A stretch of DNA of 32,990 bases from an uncultured Clostridia bacterium (GTDB lineage Bacteria; Bacillota; Clostridia; Oscillospirales; Ruminococcaceae), in contig CANQPL010000028.1 in NCBI GenBank assembly GCA_947625735.1, forward strand, positions 1-32,990. Direction: 5' to 3'. The position numbers were made by a program, and so were the translations under genes. Position 1 is the first letter of the stretch; each line of letters starts with the position of its first letter. Positions 8,350 to 15,406 of the stretch are shown piece after piece. The notes under the pieces are model-generated. The model was not told the origin of the DNA. It did no database searches and saw only the letters and a program-made list of their open reading frames with translations.

Positions 8350-8789
8350 GATTTCACACCAAGCCTTTCTTTAAGCCCATCAGCGTACTGACGAGAAGCG
8401 ATGATCTGTTCACCGTTTGACATTGTTATGCGTATTCTTCTGTCAATATCCGCTCTCAGAGAACGCACAGTCCGCAGATTTACAAGACAGGATTTGCTTA
8501 CCCGAAAAAAACCGCAATGTTCAAGATCACGTTCCAATTCATAAAGGCGCATATCTGTTTCGTAGATTTCCTCCGATGTGTAAACAAAGCATTTCCTGTC
8601 TACGCTTTCTATGTAAAGCACACGGGCGACATCTAAAAGAAAGATCTCGCCGTCCTTTTTTACGCTCAATTGATCATTAAGCATTCTGAGTGTTTCAATA
8701 ATTTTTTCAATCTCGGGTGTAAGCTTCGGACACCGCACACACACCGTCAGTCCATCTGCTTTTTCGTCAATGTTTATTTCGATCTTCAA
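8346..8789 (-). CDS. LytTR-domain transcriptional regulator (TTG start)
   Basis: A 147-residue regulator with a short N-terminal segment (KIEINIDEKADGL) and a C-terminal LytTR DNA-binding domain (about 40-147). The domain shows the typical IESVDRKCFVYT, RVSKSCLVNL and ITMSNGEQIIASR strands. There is no receiver domain, as in LytTR-DUF3021 pairs. The frame is open to a GTG at 8948 without a ribosome site. I place the start at TTG 8789 because GGAGGTG lies six bases before it, homologues begin at this KIEIN segment, and a strong promoter (8833-8861) sits in the upstream extension. It is the first gene of the exporter operon and its likely regulator. Confidence 0.88.
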   Translation of the reverse strand: MKIEINIDEKADGLTVCVRCPKLTPEIEKIIETLRMLNDQLSVKKDGEIFLLDVARVLYIESVDRKCFVYTSEEIYETDMRLYELERDLEHCGFFRVSKSCLVNLRTVRSLRADIDRRIRITMSNGEQIIASRQYADGLKERLGVKS

Positions 8790-8832
8790 ATTAGCACCTC
8801 CGCTCAGAGGATAGATATCTGAAACTGTATTT

Positions 8833-8861
8833 ATTGTAACAGATTTGTCTGAGAAGTTCAA
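8833..8861 (-). promoter_or_regulatory. promoter of the LytTR-DUF3021-ABC operon
   Basis: TTGAAC (8856-8861), a 17-base spacer and TACAAT (8833-8838) on the minus strand, ending 43 bases before the TTG start. CAGA-TTTG-TCTG lies within the spacer and could be part of a regulator site; that is speculative. The rest of 8862-9130 holds nothing I can identify. Confidence 0.65.
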
Positions 8862-9133
8862 GTAAATATGCGTAAGCTGCCGTTTTAAATACATAAAAAG
8901 CCAATCCGGGGGCAATAATTTTTTTATCCATTTCATTATCACACTCACAAGCTAAGTACAGGAATACTTACAAACAAATAAATTTTTTCAAGCAAATTTA
9001 TTCTGCACATTTACTATTCGCATATTGGCGGAATAAGTCAAAAAAGTTATGCTGCAAAAAATTCGGGAGATTTTTTTTCATCTCAGAAATAATTTGATGA
9101 TAAGTTTCAGAAAATATGCATCAGAACATTAAA

Positions 9134-9164
9134 GCAACACCGCACAAAGATTGTGCGGTGTTGC
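9134..9164 (-). terminator. perfect 14-bp hairpin, likely mutS2 terminator
   Basis: GCAACACCGCACAA and its exact complement surround a three-base loop. On the minus strand it lies about 50 bases after the mutS2 stop and is followed by the weak tail GCTTTAATG. On the plus strand it is followed by CTTAAGAG and a run of seven T. One arm plus flank (9151-9169) nearly matches an element end at 14573-14591. Confidence 0.6.
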
Positions 9165-9169
9165 CTTAA
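9151..9169 (-). repeat. 19-base element-end-like repeat, copy 1
   Basis: On the minus strand it reads TTAAGGCAACACCGCACAA, identical but for one base to 14573-14591, which directly precedes an IS5-type transposase remnant. The adjacent inverted arm makes this look like two element ends joined with the middle lost, although it may now serve as a terminator. Confidence 0.5.
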
Positions 9170-9215
9170 GAGTTTTTTTAATCATTAATGATCTTTGGTA
9201 ATTAATTTACCTGTA

Positions 9216-11597
9216 TTATTTAAGCTCGACCACTGTAACTCCGTCCTCACCCTCGCCGAAAACGCCGCTGCGAAAGCTCCTGACAGACGGATGTGATCTC
9301 AGATGCTTTTGTATTCCCTGACGCAGAAGTCCCGTTCCTTTTCCGTGTATTATAGTAACAATTCCCGCATTCAGAAGCACGGCATTATCAATGAACATAT
9401 CTGTTTCCATTATACCCTCATCTACAGTCATGCCCCGTATATCAAGCTCCATAGAGCTTTTACGCTCCGTTTTTCCTATTACGCCTGTCTTTGAAACTCC
9501 TGCTTTTTTCCCCGAAACCGTGACCTTTTCCTCTTCGGCAAGTCTCAGACGGCTTATGTTGGTTTTTGTTTTCATCACGCCTATATGAACAAAAACATTT
9601 CCGCTGCTGTCGGGATCACTTGCAAGTATTCCTTTTTTGTTAAGATCTGTGACAAGTACTCTGTCTCCTCTTTTGTAAGGACGGGGCGGCTTATATTCAT
9701 TAAGCTCTCTTTTCCTTACGGGATTTGCTTCGTTATACATTTTATCAAGGGTACTTTTGCTCAACGTCTTTGCCCCTGCGGCTTTTTTCGCAAACTCCTC
9801 TTTGTTCTGCTCTTTTTTTATCAGTGCAATTTCTTCAAGGAGCTTATCCGATTCAAACCGGCAGTTCTCAACAATGCTCATTGCCTGACGTCTTGCTTTT
9901 TCAAATTCCTCATCTTTTTTTGATTCAAATTCTTCCTTTTGCCGTTCAAGCTCCTTTGTAAGCTTCTCCTGCTCTTTTCTCAGACGTGCAAGCTCGGTAT
10001 TCTGTCTGTCATAGGCACGCCTTGAATTTTCAAGCTGAGCTACTACCTCTTCAAATCGGCGGTTCTCTCCCGAAACAAGCTCCTTTGCCTTATTGATTAT
10101 ATCTTTTGGTACTCCCAGCTTTGCCGAAACAGAAAAAGCATTTGATTTTCCCGGAGAACCTATTATTATACGATAGGTAGGCTGCATGGTTTTTATATCA
10201 AACTCACAGGAAGCATTTTCCACGCCTTCTTTTTCAATTGCAAACAGCTTTAACTCCTGATAATGAGTAGTGACCATTAGTCTGCTGCCCTTGCTTAACA
10301 TCTCCTCGATAAGGGATACCGCAAGTGCCGCCCCCTCTACCGGGTCTGTACCCGACCCTATTTCATCTAAAAGAATAAGAGAATTATCATCAGCATTTTT
10401 TAAGATGTTCACCACATTGCTCATATGAGACGAAAATGTGGAAAGATCCTGCTCAATGCTCTGCATATCTCCGATATCCGCAAGTATATGACTGAATACG
10501 GAAATTTTCGTACCATCCGATGCAGGTACCATAAGCCCGCACATAGCCATTGCCGACAAAAGTCCCGCTGTCTTTAACAACACGGTTTTACCGCCTGTAT
10601 TGGGTCCTGTTATCACAAGGGCATTGTACTCTCCTCCCAGCGTAATATCAACAGGAACAGCCTTTTCCGGGTCAAGCAAAGGGTGACGTGCTTTTCTCAG
10701 TTCAAGATATCCGCCCTCTGCTATTTCGGGAACGCAGCCCTTCATTTTTGCTCCGAGATTTGATTTTGCAAAATAAAGCGCAAGCTCCGCACAGGTCATA
10801 TAATCATTTTCCATTGCTGCTGCACAGGAGGCGCAGTCTGCGGACAGTTCTGCAATTATTCTTTCGATCTCCTCCTGCTCTCTGCCCTGCAAAACTCTTA
10901 TGTCGTTGTTTGCTTCAACCACTGCTTCGGGCTCTATAAAAAGTGTTGCTCCTGTAGCTGAGGAGGCGTGTACGATACCCCTTACATTTCCCTTATGCTC
11001 CGCCTTTACGGGAAGTACATATCTGCCGTCACGCACTGTGACGATATTATCCATTAAAGACTTCTGCACCTCTGCGGAGCGTATCATTCTGTCAAGGCTC
11101 TCCCTGATGCGGACACCCGCCTGTGCGATCTTTCTGCGTATATTTGCAAGCTCCGCACTGGCAGTATCTGCTATTTCGTCCTCGCTGAGAATTGCGTTTG
11201 ACAGCTTATCCTCCAGCCATTTCTGAGGTGAAAGAGTGACAAAAAGCTCCTCAAGAGAAGCGGCGTCCTCCTTGCTGTCGGCATAATAATCGGCAAGTCC
11301 TCTTATCTGCCGCAGCATAAGACCTATATCGAGAAGCTCCCTCAAAGTAAGAGAAGAACCTGACTGAGCTCTTTTCAGAGAACCTTTTATATCCCTGAAA
11401 TTGTAGAAGGGAGGAGTACCGTATTTTACAGACAGCTTAAATGCATCGTCTGTTTTTCTTAACTCTGTGCGTACAAGCTGCGCATCTGTGGACGGCTCAA
11501 GCTCTCTTATCATTCGCTTTGTTTCATCATTACCCGCCTGTTCTTCGAGCATGGAAAGAATTTTATGTAACTCTAATGTTTTGTAATATTTATTCAT
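9216..11597 (-). CDS. mutS2: endonuclease MutS2 / ribosome-rescue ATPase
   Basis: A 793-residue MutS2. A MutS-type core leads to the ABC ATPase: Walker A GPNTGGKTVLLKT, Walker B LILLDEIGSGTDP and TTHYQELK. Next come a long charged coiled coil rich in Glu, Lys and Arg, a KOW-like segment (KRGDRVLVTDL), and a C-terminal Smr domain with LDIRGMTVDEG and HGKGTGLLR. MutS2 lacks the MutS mismatch-recognition domain; it has been linked to suppression of recombination and, in Bacillus, to splitting collided ribosomes. I start at the ATG at 11597, with GAGGT about 11 bases upstream and the usual KTLEL-type N-terminus. The upstream alternative would overlap recO. It is the last gene of yqzL-recO-mutS2. 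Confidence 0.96.
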   Translation of the reverse strand: MNKYYKTLELHKILSMLEEQAGNDETKRMIRELEPSTDAQLVRTELRKTDDAFKLSVKYGTPPFYNFRDIKGSLKRAQSGSSLTLRELLDIGLMLRQIRGLADYYADSKEDAASLEELFVTLSPQKWLEDKLSNAILSEDEIADTASAELANIRRKIAQAGVRIRESLDRMIRSAEVQKSLMDNIVTVRDGRYVLPVKAEHKGNVRGIVHASSATGATLFIEPEAVVEANNDIRVLQGREQEEIERIIAELSADCASCAAAMENDYMTCAELALYFAKSNLGAKMKGCVPEIAEGGYLELRKARHPLLDPEKAVPVDITLGGEYNALVITGPNTGGKTVLLKTAGLLSAMAMCGLMVPASDGTKISVFSHILADIGDMQSIEQDLSTFSSHMSNVVNILKNADDNSLILLDEIGSGTDPVEGAALAVSLIEEMLSKGSRLMVTTHYQELKLFAIEKEGVENASCEFDIKTMQPTYRIIIGSPGKSNAFSVSAKLGVPKDIINKAKELVSGENRRFEEVVAQLENSRRAYDRQNTELARLRKEQEKLTKELERQKEEFESKKDEEFEKARRQAMSIVENCRFESDKLLEEIALIKKEQNKEEFAKKAAGAKTLSKSTLDKMYNEANPVRKRELNEYKPPRPYKRGDRVLVTDLNKKGILASDPDSSGNVFVHIGVMKTKTNISRLRLAEEEKVTVSGKKAGVSKTGVIGKTERKSSMELDIRGMTVDEGIMETDMFIDNAVLLNAGIVTIIHGKGTGLLRQGIQKHLRSHPSVRSFRSGVFGEGEDGVTVVELK

Positions 11598-11619
11598 AGT
11601 CTTAAAATACCTCATATAG

Positions 11620-12363
11620 TCAGATGTTTTTATAAAATGAAAGGGTACTGAAATGCCTGTCAAACTGTTCTTCAATGTAACGTTCGCTTATGTTGCCAAG
11701 TCTTTCAAGGGCTTCATCGGAAACTCTGAAATTAAAAATATTGTCTATTTCACTCAGGCAGACAAAGCGCATGGCTTCAAGCATTCCCTCCGTAACAGAC
11801 ACAATATTTTTTCCATTTATATCGCTGCCTCTGATATGATCCTTACAGATAAATATTCCTCTGTCAATAAGAAAATAAAGGGATTCTCCGGTGTAGCAAT
11901 AATAACAGCCAAGAAGCCCGGGCATAAGTCCCAGATCGGCAGTGATCCGCATTTCAAAAATATACTTGATAAAATCGGTAGATGCGCTTCTGTCGGAGAT
12001 CATGTAAAGACAATTCATAAAAAGTCTGTAAACATCTTCCGCTGACTGTCCTTCGGTAACAGTGTAGGAAACGATCTCCGCCATATAGCAGGCAAGCGCA
12101 AGCCTTTTCATATCGGTGCGCAGCCCGTAAAAAATTCGTTTCGGCTCATTGCTGTTAAGATAATATCTGCCCTTACTCTCATTAAAGCAGAGCTTCGAGC
12201 AAGCAAAAAGCTGCGCTGCCGCCCTGCCCGAAGCATTCGCTTTTTTTACACCCTTTGCAGTAATTTCGATAAGTCCCATTTCAGGCGAAAGCACTTTAAG
12301 GATAAGATCGCTATCCCCCTGCTCCCTTACCGAGATCACTGTTCCCTCTATCGTGTGAAGCAT
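11620..12363 (-). CDS. recO: DNA repair protein RecO
   Basis: A 247-residue RecO, which loads RecA onto SSB-coated DNA together with RecR in gap repair. The N-terminal OB-fold (about 1-80) opens with the family-typical EGTVISVREQGDSDLILKV. The helical C-terminal part contains the zinc-site region with CYYC and CKDH (about residues 149-172). The ATG at 12363 has AAAGGGG nine bases upstream, inside the end of the yqzL-like gene, which it overlaps by 53 bases. The mutS2 start follows 22 bases after the stop. Confidence 0.95.
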   Translation of the reverse strand: MLHTIEGTVISVREQGDSDLILKVLSPEMGLIEITAKGVKKANASGRAAAQLFACSKLCFNESKGRYYLNSNEPKRIFYGLRTDMKRLALACYMAEIVSYTVTEGQSAEDVYRLFMNCLYMISDRSASTDFIKYIFEMRITADLGLMPGLLGCYYCYTGESLYFLIDRGIFICKDHIRGSDINGKNIVSVTEGMLEAMRFVCLSEIDNIFNFRVSDEALERLGNISERYIEEQFDRHFSTLSFYKNI

Positions 12364-12487
12364 CTGTCTTTTCCCCTTTCAGATCGGAAATACTTTTTAC
12401 TCCTATGCCTCTGTATGCAAGATAATCGGCGATCCTGCCGGTGGATTCAAATATCCTCCATTGCTTATCGGAAAATGATTCGGTCAT
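12311..12487 (-). CDS. yqzL: YqzL-like small protein
   Basis: A 58-residue protein. The N-terminal half, with WRIFESTGRIADYLAYR (about 9-25), matches the W-x-F-x-x-TG-x-I-x-x-YL-x-Y pattern of YqzL, the small protein encoded before recO in Bacillus. Its function is unknown. The frame continues upstream, but an ideal AGGAGG lies eight bases before the ATG at 12487. The last 17 codons overlap recO in another frame; that tail is polar and is unlike the compact Bacillus protein. A TATAAT-like -10 lies upstream without a good -35. Identification rests on motif and neighbourhood. Confidence 0.75.
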   Translation of the reverse strand: MTESFSDKQWRIFESTGRIADYLAYRGIGVKSISDLKGEKTDASHDRGNSDLGKGAGG

Positions 12488-12588
12488 ATAAAGCCTCCTG
12501 ACAGTAAACTTTATTATTATATTTACCGTTCTCATAAGCTTTATGAATGGAATAATTTGATAGGATAAGCTCAAAAAACAAAATACAC

Positions 12589-12642
12589 TGACCTCTTAAC
12601 GGAAAAGAAAAGCAAACCTTTTCTGCTCCCGTTAAGAGGTCA
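12589..12642 (-). terminator. long hairpin between DUF6465 gene and yqzL
   Basis: A perfect 14-base inverted repeat (TGACCTCTTAACGG at 12589-12602, complement at 12629-12642) encloses a second seven-base stem, AGAAAAG/CTTTTCT (12606-12612/12618-12624), with a CAAAC loop. On the minus strand it follows the DUF6465 stop by 33 bases and is followed by GTGTATTTTGTTTTTT. It probably ends that transcript. Confidence 0.65.
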
Positions 12643-12675
12643 ACCGATGATCTATATTACGAGTAAAAATGCGGA

Positions 12676-13101
12676 TCAGAGTTCAACAAAGCTGCCGTCA
12701 GCCTTACCATTTACAACATAGTAAGCCTTGGAATCATTTGTGTTGACATATACAGAAATGGATTTGATCTGCTTTCTGCTGCCGTCCTTGTAAGCGGCTT
12801 TGCACTTCTCGATAATATCCGAATAGTTATACTTCTTTCCATCAAATTCGATAAAAAGCTCTTCTGCTTTTTCGGGAGCGGACACCTTCTTTGCAGCGGA
12901 AGTTTTTTTCTCAGCAGGAGCCGCTTTTTCAACGGGAGCTTTTTTAGCGGCTGTTCTTTTTGCCGGAGCCTTCTTAACGGGAACTGCGGGAGCGGTAACA
13001 ACTTCGGGAGCAGGAGTTTCGACAACTGCCTCTTTAACCTCTGCTTCTGCAACAGGAGCTGCGGGAGCAGGAGCGGTTTCGGTTTTCTTTTTTCTTGGCA
13101 T
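12676..13101 (-). CDS. DUF6465 family protein with histone H1-like tail
   Basis: A 141-residue protein in two parts. Residues 1-80 are an extended Lys/Ala/Pro-rich tail (repeats such as KKAPAKRTAAKK and PAEKKTSAAKK) that resembles histone H1-like tails and could bind nucleic acid. Residues about 82-141 are a compact domain (FIEFDGKKYNYSDI, SVYVNTNDSKAYYVVNG) matching DUF6465, a Clostridia family of unknown function. It is a single-gene transcript with a perfect consensus promoter and a GGAGG site, so it is probably abundant. DNA binding is only an inference from composition. Confidence 0.85.
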   Translation of the reverse strand: MPRKKKTETAPAPAAPVAEAEVKEAVVETPAPEVVTAPAVPVKKAPAKRTAAKKAPVEKAAPAEKKTSAAKKVSAPEKAEELFIEFDGKKYNYSDIIEKCKAAYKDGSRKQIKSISVYVNTNDSKAYYVVNGKADGSFVEL

Positions 13102-13131
13102 AACTCAAGACCTCCAAAAAATATTTTTATT

Positions 13132-13160
13132 ATTATATCACATTATTTTCCTTTTGTCAA
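13132..13160 (-). promoter_or_regulatory. perfect consensus promoter of the DUF6465 gene
   Basis: On the minus strand TTGACA (13155-13160), 17 bases and TATAAT (13132-13137), with TG one base before the -10 (extended -10). GGAGG follows before the ATG at 13101. Confidence 0.85.
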
Positions 13161-13262
13161 TTATTTTTCCTCAATTTATGTAAAATTATTCGTTTTTTTT
13201 ATTTCAAAAAAGCTTTTTTTATAGGTTTTAACCGAAAAACAAATAACAGAAATAACATTCCT

Positions 13263-13305
13263 GTTTAGAGAATAGATGTTAGAGGTTAAATGTTAGAGAA
13301 TAGAT
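13263..13305. repeat. 14-base tandem repeat, three copies
   Basis: Three head-to-tail units: GTTTAGAGAATAGAT, GTTAGAGGTTAAAT and GTTAGAGAATAGAT. The outer two differ by one inserted T, and the middle one differs at three positions. It lies in the 608-base gene-free stretch 13102-13709. Confidence 0.75.
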
Positions 13306-13385
13306 ATGCAAATCTACTGATCAGTACATTTTCCTCTGACATTTGACTTATGATTTTGAGGTAAATTATTGCCAAATAAAATTAT

Positions 13386-13556
13386 GAGCTGCTATCTAAA
13401 ACCATTCCGCAAAAATCACCAAAGAAGTGACAGCGGTTAAACGCCAAACGAAAGTTACCGGGCTGCTATCTGAAAAATTTATGTAAAATTCTCCAACGCT
13501 AAAAAAATATCTTTAAATGCCATAAGTAAATGGAAGTTACCGAGTTACTATTGAAA
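13386..13556. repeat. degenerate direct repeats, three copies
   Basis: Copies begin near 13386 (GAGCTGCTATCTAAAA), 13454 (GTTACCGGGCTGCTATCTGA) and 13536 (GTTACCGAGTTACTATTGAA). The shared cores are spaced 74 and 82 bases apart. The longer flanks around copies 2 and 3 (GCCA..AAGTTACCG) also align loosely. The spacing is irregular and the copies imperfect, so this is not a CRISPR array; it may be a decayed repeat or RNA element. Confidence 0.45.
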
Positions 13557-13619
13557 TGTTCTCGCAAATCATACTAACGACCTGCGTAAAGGCTCAGCCT
13601 TTAAATTCCTGTTTGAGGG

Positions 13620-13647
13620 TTGACTTTTTCTGAAAAAACCGTATAAT
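13620..13647 (+). promoter_or_regulatory. promoter of the Cys-rich hypothetical gene
   Basis: TTGACT (13620-13625), a 16-base spacer and a perfect TATAAT (13642-13647). The start codon lies 62 bases downstream, with AAAGGGG before it. A short hairpin AAAGGC-TCA-GCCTTT at about 13588-13602 precedes the -35. Confidence 0.7.
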
Positions 13648-13709
13648 TATAAAGTATAGATAATCTGCACGAGTTTTTAAAAATATCGTAATTTAAAGGG
13701 GTAAGTAAA

Positions 13710-14348
13710 ATGCCTGTTCCAAATTATTTAAGCAGTATCGCATATAGGGAAAACCAAAAAAATAATTTTACAACTTTTTATTTAAAATGCAATTGTGGGT
13801 GTACTTCGTTTGATATATACGAATCCTTTCTTAACAAAGAGGAAAGGTTATTATGCCAACCATATTATGATGCACTTAACCATTCCGTTTCGGGAGGCTG
13901 TTTTTCCAATTGCACAAAAGATGAAACCGGTACAATACATCATTGGATATATTTCACCCATAGCATAGACGGACCAAAAGAGGAGGTATTTATACCACCT
14001 GCGCCGGCTTTTGCTCATATAACAGTCATAAAGGTAAAATGTTCTGGCTGTGGAAAGGAATATATTATTTATGACAGCAGATATAACGGCTACAGCGGAT
14101 CATATAAGCAATGCAGCGAAGAAGAAAAGATATATGTACCGCACTTTAAATTAAAAAAACGCCGTGATAATGCTCCTGTTGAAATTTGTATAAGCGTTGA
14201 GCATGACGAAAGCTTTGAAGCATTCAAAGAAAACACAGGACTCAATTGTACATTTGAGCAGTTTACAAATTTTTATACTTGGATCATTATTTACTCCGTT
14301 GACAGCAAGTCTAAAAAACGCAAATTATTTGAATTTGAAACAGATTGA
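13710..14348 (+). CDS. unrecognised Cys-rich, zinc-ribbon-like protein
   Basis: A 212-residue soluble protein that I cannot assign. It has two Cys knuckles, C27-x-C29-x-C31 (KCNCGCTSFDIYE) and C111-x-x-C114 (CSGCGKEYIIYDSRYNG), each followed by an aromatic-rich beta-strand-like stretch. Together they could hold one zinc ion as a split ribbon. Cys64 and Cys68 (CFSNC) lie between. There is no signal peptide or membrane segment. The start has a good AAAGGGG site and a strong promoter. It stands alone on the plus strand between repeats and a transposase remnant, which suggests an acquired gene. A toxin-immunity or small regulatory role is possible, but nothing in the sequence shows it. Confidence 0.8.
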   Translation: MPVPNYLSSIAYRENQKNNFTTFYLKCNCGCTSFDIYESFLNKEERLLCQPYYDALNHSVSGGCFSNCTKDETGTIHHWIYFTHSIDGPKEEVFIPPAPAFAHITVIKVKCSGCGKEYIIYDSRYNGYSGSYKQCSEEEKIYVPHFKLKKRRDNAPVEICISVEHDESFEAFKENTGLNCTFEQFTNFYTWIIIYSVDSKSKKRKLFEFETD

Positions 14349-14572
14349 AATATATTTTTTATTGGAAAATAATTTTTTTTGAATTGCAAAGCGTGACAGC
14401 GTTCCGTTATTTTCTTTTCCATAAAATTTACTGATAAGAAAAAATTATGGCACGTTTAATTGCGTAATTTGAATATAAAAAACATTTTTGCAGCAATAAA
14501 GATAAAGAATAAACATGAATAAAAAATGTGAAATAAACAGTGTAAGGCTTAATGACAACAGGTGAAAATAAA

Positions 14573-14591
14573 TTAAGGCAATACCGCACAA
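14573..14591 (+). repeat. 19-base element-end-like repeat, copy 2
   Basis: TTAAGGCAATACCGCACAA, one mismatch from the minus-strand reading of 9151-9169. It is followed within seven bases by an IS5-type transposase fragment, so it is probably the left end of an internally deleted insertion element. No matching right end was found nearby. Confidence 0.5.
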
Positions 14592-14597
14592 GCACTT

Positions 14598-14738
14598 GCC
14601 ACAAATCAAAAAAATACGGTAAGAAGATTCAGAAATATATTCGTGAAGCATGATATACAGAAAAAAATTTTTGATATATTGCTTGAACTGATTGCAAAAC
14701 ATGGACTGATCCTGAAAAAAACAAGCAGGGACGTTTGA
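14598..14738 (+). pseudogene. fragment of an IS5-type transposase
   Basis: A 46-codon open stretch without a start codon contains VRRFRNIFVKHDIQKKIFDI and then LIAKHGLILKK. This matches the R-F-R-x-x-L-x-x-H...K-x-F-x-x-I...GL-x-LK-x-GT region of IS5-family transposases, after which it runs into a stop. The DDE catalytic region is absent. An element end lies directly upstream, so the remnant seems to come from a large internal deletion. Identification is by motif memory only. Confidence 0.55.
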
Positions 14739-15182
14739 AACCCGCTGTCACCTCGTTGGTATGATTTGCAGAAACCTTTTGCACAGTAACCCGATAACTG
14801 TTATATGATGTAAATGGAAAATAATTATCACAACAAATGAAATGAAAGGGGTTACAAATTCTCCATACTCGTGCACAAAATAACCGTAAATTTCATATCC
14901 GTCCTTATCATAATCTTCCACACTGCGGTAATTATTTCCTAAGGTTATAAAGTTTTTGATCTTATGAATTACAAAAATAAGCATTTCAGATTTGAGGAAA
15001 CACGAGAATGTTTTGACCTGATTGCTAACTGTTCGAGTATGCAAAAGAAAACAGTTTGGGTGTAAAGGTCAATTGGTGGTGATTTTCAAGGTTGTTAAAA
15101 AAATTTAATTTTATAAATTGAGTAACATTCATGAACTATTGTAAAAGAGCCAAGCAGTTTTTGCAGGTCGGAGAATAAGTGT
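14739..15182. other. gene-free stretch, nothing supported
   Basis: AT-rich sequence between the transposase remnant and a hairpin. A minus-strand frame (14748-15044, TTG start) lacks a ribosome site and is not accepted as a gene. Together with 15221-15406, where I also see nothing, it makes up the rest of a 1.06-kb gap. Confidence 0.5.
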
Positions 15183-15225
15183 AAATAAGCGGTCAACCCC
15201 CACCGGTTGACCGCTTATTTTTAAA
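15183..15225. terminator. perfect 16-bp stem hairpin
   Basis: Positions 15183-15198 pair without mismatch with 15205-15220 around a six-base C-rich loop. The plus-strand side ends in TTATTTTT, and the minus-strand side in TTATTTAC. It is probably bidirectional, and it is the only good terminator downstream of the lipoprotein gene, about 190 bases after its stop. Confidence 0.6.
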
Positions 15226-15406
15226 TCAAGCTCAAAAACAGAAAAGGGAAAAAATCAGAGCTTCAAAAACTATGAAAACATGGTGTGAAAATTCCTGCCT
15301 TTCCCGACAGAACAGCAGTTTTTTACAGGACAGACAGATAAGCAAAGAATACAGCGTTTTTTCCGATCTTACTAAAGTGAAACTACGGAATAATACACGT
15401 CTGCTA

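Noticed and set aside
13386-13556. CRISPR-like array
   Set aside because: Only three imperfect cores at 74 and 82 bases, no constant repeat length, no cas genes.
9151-14591. Intact composite transposon bounded by the two 19-base repeats
   Set aside because: The interval holds core genes (mutS2, recO, yqzL) and only a transposase fragment; the repeats are more likely independent remnants.
14445-14702. 85-codon minus-strand frame
   Set aside because: It lies antisense to the IS5-type remnant, with low-complexity hydrophobic composition and no support as a gene.
14748-15044. 98-codon minus-strand frame with hydrophobic C-terminus
   Set aside because: TTG start without a ribosome site, no recognisable domain, AT-rich region next to a transposase remnant; more likely chance.
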